From an uncultured Clostridia bacterium (GTDB lineage: Bacteria > Bacillota > Clostridia > Oscillospirales > Ruminococcaceae), in assembly GCA_945867255.1 (NCBI GenBank), contig CAMBHV010000117.1, forward strand, positions 1 through 5,443: DNA of 5,443 bases, given 5' to 3'. Below are positions 1-5,130 of this stretch, one piece after another. Position 1 is the stretch's first letter. Each line of letters starts with the position of its first letter. The position numbers and the translations under genes are program-made. The notes below the pieces were generated by a model. It was not told the origin of the DNA. It made no database searches and saw only the letters and a list, made by a program, of their open reading frames with translations.

Positions 1-514
1 CAAAACGCTGCATCACGCTGCCCATCAGGCCACCTGCCGCAACTGTTGTCAGCGCAATAAGCGGCAGCATCCACACATGTTGTTCAAACAGCCACAATGC
101 GGGCACCGCGCTGTACAAACTGCCGCCCTCCAGCGGCGCAAGGGGAAACAACGCCTGCTTTGCCAACCTTACCAGCGGGTTGATAGGCCAGGTGGCAAGC
201 AGAGCAACCAGCGCCAGCAGTGCATTTGCCACAAACGCGCTGAACAGATACACGCGGCGCGTGCAGCCCATTGTAACAGCAAGCCGGAACGAAGTGGAAA
301 ACTGAACCGCTCCAATAACAAAAAACACCAACGTCACAGCACCCAGCGCTACCGCGCCACCTATGGAGACCCAACCGTCATTGGAAAACCCGCTGGACGC
401 GCTGATCCAGTTGACAACCGTCTCCATCACTAAAGCGGCACCCCAGCCGATGCCCAGTGCCAGCCACAGCATGGGCAGGCCGCCCTTTATTTCCCGTTTG
501 ATTGCTTTCAGCAT
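1..514 (-). CDS. ABC transporter membrane subunit (second permease of the operon), C-terminus cut by window edge
   Basis: An open frame runs from ATG at 514 down to the window edge: 171 codons with no stop, so the C-terminus is missing. The Shine-Dalgarno GAGGTG (521-526) lies 6 nt before the ATG and overlaps the stop codon of the upstream permease, with a 10-nt gap between the genes. The protein starts MLKAIKREIKGG and then has hydrophobic stretches at about residues 13-30, 50-70, 90-108 and from about 145 to the end, typical of an ABC-2-like integral membrane subunit. Residues 76-87 read FRLAVTMGCTRR and match FALTMGQTRR at the same place in the neighbouring permease, so the two are paralogues. 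As the last visible gene of the GntR-ATPase-permease operon, it probably forms a heteromeric export channel with that neighbour. The substrate cannot be read from the sequence. Confidence is high for a membrane subunit and low for any specific substrate. Confidence 0.82.
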   Translation of the reverse strand, partial: MLKAIKREIKGGLPMLWLALGIGWGAALVMETVVNWISASSGFSNDGWVSIGGAVALGAVTLVFFVIGAVQFSTSFRLAVTMGCTRRVYLFSAFVANALLALVALLATWPINPLVRLAKQALFPLAPLEGGSLYSAVPALWLFEQHVWMLPLIALTTVAAGGLMGSVMQRF

Positions 515-524
515 CTTGTTCACC

Positions 525-1202
525 TCACTTCACACAAATACGGCGCAAGAGCAGCCAGCTTGCCCCCTGCACTGCCCCGCACACCGCCAGCGCGCCCAGT
601 GCGCTGGCCACCACAGCTGCCAGTGTTTGGTTGGGCTCGAAAAAGAGCCTCACAAAATTCATCTGCACAGGCAAGGGCGCAAACACAAAGGCCAGCACCA
701 CGGCCGTAATGAGCGCCAGCACACCTACAATGCCGCCCAGCCAGCCGCGGCCGCCAAACCGATGGCCCAAAAGGCCAAGCAGCTGGCCCAGCGCCGTAAA
801 CGAGAAGCTGGCCGCCACCAGCAGGGCTAGAAGGGCCGGCACAAAAGCATCCGGCAGCCACTGCCCCAGAAAGATTCGGCATTGCAGCGCAAACATCGCG
901 CACATGCCTATGTCCATAAACAGGGTCAAGGCAACGGTTACACAGGGCATCTCTACCCAAAGGCGTCGGCGCGTCTGCCCCATCGTCAGGGCGAACCGCA
1001 CTGTTGACGGTGTTTGCATCGCGGAGAATAAAAAAGGAAGCAATGTCAGATACATGATGCCCATGCTGCTGATATAGCCTGTCATGCCCTCCCTTGTGCG
1101 CGAACCGGTAAGATTGATGAGCATGACCAGAAAGATGATCCCCATCATGGCAGGCACGGCCCAGCGGTACGACCAGAGGCAGAAACGCGTCGTTTTCAGC
1201 AT
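525..1202 (-). CDS. ABC transporter membrane subunit (first permease of the operon)
   Basis: A 225-residue hydrophobic protein with about six membrane segments: roughly residues 14-32, 43-62, 84-106, 116-145, 151-175 and 190-214. The arrangement fits ABC-2-type permeases that partner YtrB-like ATPases. A cytoplasmic-looking motif, RFALTMGQTRR (69-79), follows the second membrane segment and is repeated in the next gene (FRLAVTMGCTRR). Such an F/R-x-A-L-x-x-G-x-T-R-R patch is common in permeases of GntR-linked ABC exporters. I infer, without proof, that it contacts the ATPase. The ATG at 1202 overlaps the ATPase stop by 7 bp (ATGCTGA), and GGAGG at 1209-1213 lies 6 nt upstream, so translation is probably coupled. 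No extracellular substrate-binding protein is encoded nearby, which argues for export or lipid/peptide handling rather than import. It could equally be a resistance or immunity exporter. Confidence 0.87.
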   Translation of the reverse strand: MLKTTRFCLWSYRWAVPAMMGIIFLVMLINLTGSRTREGMTGYISSMGIMYLTLLPFLFSAMQTPSTVRFALTMGQTRRRLWVEMPCVTVALTLFMDIGMCAMFALQCRIFLGQWLPDAFVPALLALLVAASFSFTALGQLLGLLGHRFGGRGWLGGIVGVLALITAVVLAFVFAPLPVQMNFVRLFFEPNQTLAAVVASALGALAVCGAVQGASWLLLRRICVK

Positions 1203-2098
1203 GAGATATCCTCCTTTTCGCCTACCATGTACACAAAAGCTTTTTGCAGGTTCACTGGCGAAATGTCCACGCTAAGCCCTTCGGCCGCCTGCTGCGCCGT
1301 GGACGGCGACACGCGCAAGGCCACGCCTGTCTGGCGGCCAAAGTGCTCGGTGCGCAGCACCTTCGACGCACCCAGCCGCGCGCACACATCCGCCACGTCC
1401 TCTTCCCTGCCAGACACAAAGCTGAACGAGGCCACAAAGCTTTCCGTTTCCGCTACTTCGGCAATGGCGCCGTCCTTCATGATGATGACCTTTTCAAACA
1501 CATTGGCCGCCTCTTCAATGATATGCGTGGAAATGATGAACGTACGGTGTGTTTCGGTGTAATCTTCCAACAGTAATTTGTAAAAGTCTTCGCGGGCCAC
1601 CACATCCAGGCCGGCCACAGGCTCATCCAAAATAGTGATGGGTGCGCGGGATGCCATGGCCAGAATAATGGTAACCATGCTCATCATGCCCTTGGACAGT
1701 TTTGAGATCTTCTTTTTTGTCTCAAGGCCAAAGCGCTGTACCAGCCTGTCGGCATAGGCGCTGTCCCAGTGGGGATAATAGGTGGCCGCCGCCTTCAGGT
1801 AATCACGCACCTTGTACGTATTCTCGCCGAACATCATCGTGGGAGAAAGCTCACGCGAAAAGCAAATATCCGCCAACGCGGTTTCGTTTTCCCATACGGG
1901 GGCGCCACCATAGGTGACGGAACCTTCGTTCCATGTGTTCTGCGCCGTCAGGATGCTGAGCAGCGTGGTTTTCCCCGCACCATTTCGGCCGATAAGGCCA
2001 TAAATGACACCGGGTTCGATATCGATGTTCACATCATGCAGCACCTGCTTCTTTCCGTAGTTTTTAATAATGTGCTGCGCACTTAATACTTTGCTCAT
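1196..2098 (-). CDS. ABC transporter ATP-binding protein (YtrB/BcrA-like)
   Basis: A 300-residue ATPase that powers the two permeases encoded just downstream. Visible motifs are Walker A GRNGAGKT (37-44), signature LSKGM (134-138, the degenerate form usual in this family instead of LSGGQ), Walker B ITILDEP (154-160, catalytic Glu159), D-loop AGLD (162-165) and H-loop His192. The Q-loop position after ICFSRE carries Glu83 rather than Gln. Residues after about 220 form a C-terminal extension beyond the nucleotide-binding domain, again usual for drug/peptide exporters of this type. The start ATG overlaps the stop of the GntR gene by 4 bp (ATGA), so regulator and transporter are translationally coupled. 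By analogy with the ytr operon of Bacillus subtilis, the system may answer cell-envelope antibiotics. That is inference from gene order and family only. The ATPase assignment itself is secure. Confidence 0.95.
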   Translation of the reverse strand: MSKVLSAQHIIKNYGKKQVLHDVNIDIEPGVIYGLIGRNGAGKTTLLSILTAQNTWNEGSVTYGGAPVWENETALADICFSRELSPTMMFGENTYKVRDYLKAAATYYPHWDSAYADRLVQRFGLETKKKISKLSKGMMSMVTIILAMASRAPITILDEPVAGLDVVAREDFYKLLLEDYTETHRTFIISTHIIEEAANVFEKVIIMKDGAIAEVAETESFVASFSFVSGREEDVADVCARLGASKVLRTEHFGRQTGVALRVSPSTAQQAAEGLSVDISPVNLQKAFVYMVGEKEDISC

Positions 2099-2481
2099 TC
2101 GTTGTTTCCTCCCTGTTCGCCGCCCGCTTTTGTGAGCATGGCAGCCAGTTCCTTTTGTGTGATGCCAAGTGCTTTAGCCTCGCGCACAAGGCGTTTGACA
2201 TAGGTTTCAAAAAACGCCTCTTTCCGTTTTTGCATGATCCGCTGCCGCCCGCCTTTCGAAACAAACATCCCAATACCACGCCGTTTGTACAAAATGCCCT
2301 CATCCACCAGAAGGTTGATGCCTTTGGTAGCCGTGGCCGGGTTGATGCTGTACGCACGCGCCAGTTCGTTCGTGCTGGGGGCCTGGCCCTCTTCCTCCAA
2401 CACACCGCGCAGGATGTCATTTTCCAGCATTTCTGCGATCTGCAAATAGATCGATGTTCCGTCGCTGAAGTTTCCTGTCAA
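2095..2481 (-). CDS. GntR-family transcriptional regulator, YtrA subfamily
   Basis: A 128-residue protein with an N-terminal winged helix-turn-helix (about 11-75) and only a short helical tail (76-128) rather than a large effector domain. This is the YtrA type of GntR regulator. The first helix is YLQIAEMLENDILRG (12-26), the helix-turn-helix spans STNELARAYSINPATATKGI (36-55), and the wing is KRRGIGMFVS (66-75). The start is a TTG at 2479-2481. No upstream ATG or GTG exists in frame near it, and GGAGG at 2490-2494 (in AAAAAAGGAGG) lies 8 nt before it, which fixes the choice. Members of this subfamily usually repress their own operon with its ABC transporter, and relief follows drug or envelope stress. 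Here the gene is first in the operon, overlaps the ATPase by 4 bp, and is preceded by a palindrome at its own promoter, consistent with autorepression. Confidence 0.93.
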   Translation of the reverse strand: MTGNFSDGTSIYLQIAEMLENDILRGVLEEEGQAPSTNELARAYSINPATATKGINLLVDEGILYKRRGIGMFVSKGGRQRIMQKRKEAFFETYVKRLVREAKALGITQKELAAMLTKAGGEQGGNNE

Positions 2482-2489
2482 CGTCTGCG

Positions 2490-2500
2490 CCTCCTTTTTT
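2490..2500 (-). promoter_or_regulatory. Ribosome-binding site that fixes the TTG start of the GntR gene
   Basis: On the minus strand the sequence AAAAAAGGAGG is followed by 8 nt (CGCAGACG) and then TTG. It is a near-perfect Shine-Dalgarno at good spacing, and the next in-frame Met is residue 18, inside the DNA-binding domain. The TTG is therefore the likely true start. Confidence 0.8.
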
Positions 2501-2506
2501 GATTGT

Positions 2507-2518
2507 AAGACCGGTCTT
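2507..2518. repeat. Perfect 12-bp palindrome in the leader of the GntR-ABC operon
   Basis: AAGACCGGTCTT reads identically on both strands. It lies in the predicted 5' untranslated leader, between the promoter-proximal palindrome (2530-2553) and the Shine-Dalgarno (2490-2500). It has no loop, so it is a poor RNA hairpin and more likely, if functional, a protein-binding site. A second regulator site is possible. Chance occurrence cannot be excluded. Confidence 0.35.
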
Positions 2519-2529
2519 TTATGTTAATT

Positions 2530-2553
2530 GGTTCATTACTTGTGTAACTAACC
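2530..2553. promoter_or_regulatory. Probable operator of the GntR/YtrA repressor (24-bp imperfect inverted repeat)
   Basis: Read on the minus strand, the half-sites are GGTTAGTTAC and GTAATGAACC separated by ACAA. Eight of ten positions are symmetric. The repeat overlaps the last three bases of the -10 element (2551-2556) and covers the predicted start of transcription near 2544, so a bound repressor would block RNA polymerase directly. The position in front of a GntR gene makes autoregulation the simplest reading. The match to a characterised YtrA site has not been tested. Confidence 0.6.
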
Positions 2554-2579
2554 ATACAACCAGAAAGAAAAAATGTCAA
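2551..2579 (-). promoter_or_regulatory. Sigma-A type promoter of the GntR-ABC operon
   Basis: On the minus strand a consensus -35 TTGACA (2574-2579) is followed by a 17-bp spacer and -10 TATGGT (2551-2556, four of six consensus bases). Transcription should start near 2544 and give a leader of about 60 nt before the TTG start. The perfect -35 and ideal spacing suggest a strong promoter that is held off by the overlapping operator. Confidence 0.72.
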
Positions 2580-2652
2580 GTGGTTTTGAAATATTTTCGC
2601 AATCTATATTTTTCGATGCGCGTCTCAGGTACTTTTTTTGCCGTAACCAGCA

Positions 2653-2661
2653 TGTTATAAT
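2653..2661 (+). promoter_or_regulatory. Extended -10 promoter of the EamA transporter gene
   Basis: TGTTATAAT combines the extended -10 TGn with a perfect TATAAT (2656-2661). The -35 region is only a T-rich tract (2633-2639), as is often tolerated when the extended -10 is present. Transcription would begin near 2668. That excludes the ATG at 2660 and any earlier one as start codons. It is divergent from, and about 75 bp away from, the -35 of the GntR operon. Confidence 0.6.
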
Positions 2662-2692
2662 GGGGCGTACTCAATCCGGCAAGGCCGGGCGC

Positions 2693-3592
2693 ATGAACCG
2701 AATGTTTTGTAAAAAGGAGGGCTGCCCCAAGTGGCTTTCTTACGCATTTGCCTCAGACGGGTTGGCCGGTGTCACAGCCGTTTTTGCTAAATGCGGCATA
2801 CGAAAAACAGATTCCACTGTAGCTACCGCCATTCGCACTTGCGTAGTTCTTATTTTTTCGTGGTGCCTGGTGTTCCTTTCCGGCGCGCAGCATCAGTTGT
2901 CTGCCCTGAGTGGGCGCACACTTTTATTTTTGGTATTATCCGGGCTGGCCACCGGTGCATCGTGGCTGTGCTATTTCCGGGCATTGCAGCTTGGTGACAT
3001 CAGTAAAGTGACGGCTGTGGATAAAAGCAGCACCGCGCTTACCGTTGTGCTGGCAGCTATTTTTCTGCATGAAGGCCTCAGCATGCCACGCGCGCTCGGC
3101 ACCTGTTGCCTTGCGGTGGGCGCGTTGTTGATGATAAAACGCCAGGCCGAAAAAGCACCCGGCGCACAAAATGGAAATTGGTTGTTGTATGCGGCCGGCT
3201 CCGCTTTGTTTGCCAGCCTTACCGCCATTTTGGGCAAAGTGGGTATCACCGGAGTAGATTCCAATCTCGGCACCGCCATACGCACCTGCGTGGTGCTGGT
3301 TATGGCATGGGGCATGGTGTTTATAACAAACAAACAGGCCATGCTGCGAAATATCCCTCGTGGCGAACTTGGTTTCATTTGCCTTTCGGGGTTGGCCACA
3401 GGTGGCTCCTGGCTATGCTACTACAAAGCTTTGCAGGCGGGCCCCGCCAGTGTGGTAGTGCCCATTGACAAGCTCAGCATCCTTGTTACGGTGGCATTTT
3501 CCTTCTTTGTGTTTCACGAAAAGCTTTCCCGTCGCGAGGCCGTTGGGCTGGCACTGGTGGTGGCGGGCACGCTTGCCATGCTTGCGCCCTGA
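2693..3592 (+). CDS. EamA/DMT-family transporter built from two near-identical halves
   Basis: A multi-pass inner-membrane permease of the drug/metabolite (EamA) superfamily, 299 residues from the ATG at 2693. About ten membrane segments form two repeats, residues about 14-147 and 164-297. Both contain TAIRTCVVL, SGLATG-x-SWLCY-x-x-ALQ, a (V/I)DK-x-S motif and an HE-x-LS loop. By hand alignment roughly 60 of 134 positions are identical, so the gene looks like a fused duplication of a half-size EamA unit. Start choice is uncertain. The frame is open back to 2573, but the divergent promoter and the gene's own -10 lie there. ATG 2693 and ATG 2702 remain but have weak Shine-Dalgarnos (AAGG at 2681-2684 for 2693). 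The strong AAAAAGGAGG at 2711-2720 instead points to codon AAG at 2729, just before the conserved WLSYAF. The substrate is unknown; amino acids or other small metabolites are typical of the superfamily. It is a single-gene transcript closed by the hairpin at 3640. Confidence 0.88.
   Translation: MNRMFCKKEGCPKWLSYAFASDGLAGVTAVFAKCGIRKTDSTVATAIRTCVVLIFSWCLVFLSGAQHQLSALSGRTLLFLVLSGLATGASWLCYFRALQLGDISKVTAVDKSSTALTVVLAAIFLHEGLSMPRALGTCCLAVGALLMIKRQAEKAPGAQNGNWLLYAAGSALFASLTAILGKVGITGVDSNLGTAIRTCVVLVMAWGMVFITNKQAMLRNIPRGELGFICLSGLATGGSWLCYYKALQAGPASVVVPIDKLSILVTVAFSFFVFHEKLSRREAVGLALVVAGTLAMLAP
2711..2720 (+). promoter_or_regulatory. Strong Shine-Dalgarno without a matching start codon (EamA gene)
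   Basis: AAAAAGGAGG is the best ribosome-binding sequence near the gene. Eight nt later, in the EamA frame, lies AAG (2729-2731) followed by TGG, where an ATG would be expected. A GTG at 2731 is out of frame and opens only a short peptide. Either an upstream ATG is used and this is coding sequence (K-K-E-G), or the native ATG has been altered to AAG. Confidence 0.5.
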
Positions 3593-3622
3593 TGTGCCAT
3601 TTACACTTTTATCTGCCTGTTT

Positions 3623-3689
3623 AAAGAATATGACACATAAAAAGCCATGGGGCGATATCGGCCCCATGGCTTTTATTGACATATTCTTT
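3623..3689. terminator. Long bidirectional hairpin terminator between the EamA and acpS-HD transcripts
   Basis: The inner stem is 14 bp and perfect (3640-3653 with 3661-3674, AAAAGCCATGGGGC against its complement), with a 7-nt loop, followed by TTTTATT on the plus strand and TTTTTATG on the minus strand. A second perfect 10-bp stem (3623-3632, AAAGAATATG, with 3680-3689) encloses it, separated by a small asymmetric internal loop. It lies 30 nt after the EamA stop and faces the end of the convergent HD gene, so it can serve both. The remaining 120 bp up to the HD stop (3690-3809) hold nothing I can name. Confidence 0.85.
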
Positions 3690-3809
3690 TCCGTAGCCAG
3701 ATACACCTTTCAACGGGAGATGGGAAAGAGGCAAGCCTTATTCGCAACAGGCGCCGTGAGCAATGCGAATGATCTGATGCAAAGCGGATTTCGGCATCTT
3801 TTTCCGGCA

Positions 3810-4469
3810 TTACAACACAGCCTGCCCGTTCATCACCAAGCGGAACGAAAGGCCCAGCTTTTCTGCCGCCTTGCGGCATAAGAGCATGCGTTCGAGAAAA
3901 ATTTCAAAATAATCCATCACCGTGCTCATCTCTGTATCCAACGTCAGGGTAAGCACCACAGCCTTTTCGTGTGCGTCCAGCGTGGTGGCGGCCTTTTCCA
4001 CGGCGTAGTTCACCCTGTCGTGAATATCGAACGCTGCTTTGTCCCGATTGCGCACGCGGGTGCGGCGTACATCTGTTTTATCTGCCAAAATCAGCGCAGC
4101 AGCTACGGCATTCACAGGGAAAGCCGTGCTTTCATCGTGGTTGCCGATGGCAGAGCACACCGTGGCGATCTCGCCTGCGTCCATGCCCATCTTATCCAGA
4201 ATACGAAACGCCATCACCGCACCACTTTGGGCGTGATCAATGCGGTTTATCACATTACCGATGTCATGCATGTACCCTGCGATCCAAGCAAGCTGGCAGG
4301 TGCGCTCGTCATAGTCAAGTTCTTCCAGTATCTTCTGCGCAAAATGCGCCACGCGCGTCACGTGGGCAAAGCTATGCTCGGTGTAACCAAGCGCCTGCAG
4401 CGTTTCGTCCGCGCGTTCAATATATGTTTTAATCTGCTTGTCCTGCTTAATTTGCTCCGGTGTGATCAT
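3810..4469 (-). CDS. HD-domain metal-dependent phosphohydrolase, coupled to acpS
   Basis: A 219-residue soluble protein of the HD superfamily (phosphomonoesterases and phosphodiesterases). Ligand-type residues are in the usual order: His36 (HSFAHVTRVAHFA), His68-Asp69 (AGYMHDIGNV), His79, His111 (IGNHDE) and Asp130 (ILADKTDVRRTRVRN). All core HD residues are present, so the enzyme is probably active. The last about 70 residues form a helical/beta tail I cannot assign. Start ATG 4469 has GGAGG 7 nt upstream and overlaps the acpS stop by 4 bp (ATGA). The frame is open further upstream to 4907, but that part is the acpS gene read in another frame and is rejected. The substrate is unknown. HD proteins act on nucleotides, cyclic dinucleotides, (p)ppGpp and, for AcpH of Gram-negatives, on holo-ACP. 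Tight coupling to acpS makes the last worth considering, as inference only. Confidence 0.88.
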   Translation of the reverse strand: MITPEQIKQDKQIKTYIERADETLQALGYTEHSFAHVTRVAHFAQKILEELDYDERTCQLAWIAGYMHDIGNVINRIDHAQSGAVMAFRILDKMGMDAGEIATVCSAIGNHDESTAFPVNAVAAALILADKTDVRRTRVRNRDKAAFDIHDRVNYAVEKAATTLDAHEKAVVLTLTLDTEMSTVMDYFEIFLERMLLCRKAAEKLGLSFRLVMNGQAVL

Positions 4470-4876
4470 CCAATGTCCTCCATTCCGTGTGTAACAGGCT
4501 GTGCCGTTTTCTCCAACACTACGAAGGCTGTGGCAAAACCGCCTTCGTGTGTGATGGAAAGATGTGCCGTAATCCCCTTTTGTCGCATGGTTTCGGCAAG
4601 CTGGCCCGAAAAGGAAAAATAGGGCGCGCCGCTTTGCGCGCGCAACGCCTGTGCCTGCACCCACACAAAGCCTGAAAGCCCTGTGCCCAGCGCCTTTGCC
4701 AGCGCCTCCTTTGCGGCAAAGTTCGCCGCCGCGGTTTCCGCGCGGTGCGCCGGGCCACGGCTTTGCAACAGCGCACGCTCTTTTTCGCCAAACACGCGGC
4801 ACACAAAGTGTTCGCGCGCCATGCTTTTTTCCAACCGTGCCGCGCTGGCTGTATCTACACCAATTCCATATATCAC
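4466..4876 (-). CDS. acpS: Holo-[acyl-carrier-protein] synthase (4'-phosphopantetheinyl transferase)
   Basis: AcpS moves the 4'-phosphopantetheine arm of CoA to a serine of apo-ACP, making holo-ACP for fatty-acid synthesis in the cytoplasm. With GTG 4876 the protein has 136 residues, near the family norm of about 120-130. Signatures are IYGIGVD (2-8, Mg-binding Asp8), the ARLEK helix (13-17), FAAKEALAKALGTG (53-66, Glu57 as the second metal ligand) and HLSITHEGG near the C-terminus. The GTG at 4876 is chosen because family members begin M-I-x-G-I-G-V-D. A GTG at 4939 is possible in frame but would add 21 unconserved residues and has no ribosome-binding site. The Shine-Dalgarno before 4876 is weak (GCGGGGC). 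The gene is first in a two-gene unit and overlaps the HD-hydrolase gene by 4 bp. Unlike in many Firmicutes, no alr or nnr gene lies next to it here. Confidence 0.93.
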   Translation of the reverse strand: MIYGIGVDTASAARLEKSMAREHFVCRVFGEKERALLQSRGPAHRAETAAANFAAKEALAKALGTGLSGFVWVQAQALRAQSGAPYFSFSGQLAETMRQKGITAHLSITHEGGFATAFVVLEKTAQPVTHGMEDIG

Positions 4877-4976
4877 TGCGTTTTGCCCCGCTTTCTGAAA
4901 CGCACATTTTGCACGCCTGCCCTTTTCAGGGACTTTCACTGGGAAAAGTATGGTTCAAAATTTCTTTCGCATTTTT

Positions 4977-4982
4977 ATTATA
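4977..4982 (-). promoter_or_regulatory. Probable -10 element of the acpS-HD operon
   Basis: TATAAT occurs on the minus strand about 100 bp before the acpS GTG. The -35 at 17-bp spacing (5000-5005, TGGCTT) is poor, so the promoter may be weak or activated. Predicted transcription from about 4970 gives a leader of about 95 nt in which I see no clear riboswitch fold. Confidence 0.42.
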
Positions 4983-5095
4983 CCCCTCCCGCCTCAGAAA
5001 AGCCACGGCAGATAAAGAAGTTTGCACGCAGTTCACAGAAAATTTGCCTTTTGTACAGATGAAAATACATGCACCGCCATTTTCAAAAAACGCCC

Positions 5096-5124
5096 TTGCA
5101 AACAGCCAGAGCGCGTTGTATAAT
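5096..5124 (+). promoter_or_regulatory. Sigma-A promoter of the T-box/pheS transcript
   Basis: -35 TTGCAA (5096-5101, four of six consensus bases), a 17-bp spacer and a perfect -10 TATAAT (5119-5124). Transcription should start near 5131, exactly before the first T-box helix. It is divergent from the acpS promoter, with about 115 bp between the -35 here and the acpS -10. Confidence 0.78.
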
Positions 5125-5130
5125 GTTAGG

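Noticed and set aside
363..1077. Overlapping plus-strand open frames opposite the permeases
   Set aside because: Translations are rich in Ala/Pro/Arg/His without motifs and lie antisense to clear membrane-protein genes.
2573..2692. EamA start at 2573 or 2660
   Set aside because: 2573 lies on the -35 of the divergent GntR promoter, and ATG 2660 overlaps the gene's own TATAAT, so neither would be on the expected mRNA.
2731..2790. Short peptide from GTG 2731 behind the strong Shine-Dalgarno
   Set aside because: It ends after about 19 codons and is out of frame with the transporter; no sign of a conserved leader peptide.
3740..3770. Inverted repeat ATTCGCA...TGCGAAT downstream of the HD gene
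   Set aside because: Only 7 bp with a 17-nt loop and no T-run on either side; too weak to call a terminator beside the much stronger hairpin at 3623-3689.
4470..4907. Upstream extension of the HD-domain frame giving a 365-residue protein
   Set aside because: This part overlaps acpS in another frame, is Arg/Cys/Gly-rich low-complexity translation, and a good Shine-Dalgarno plus ATGA overlap support the start at 4469.
4877..4939. acpS start at GTG 4939
   Set aside because: It adds 21 basic residues not seen in the family, has no ribosome-binding site, and the AcpS N-terminus begins at the GTG at 4876.
4921..4948. Possible leader hairpin before acpS (CTTTTC with GAAAAG)
   Set aside because: Only six pairs with a long mismatched interior and no known riboswitch motif.
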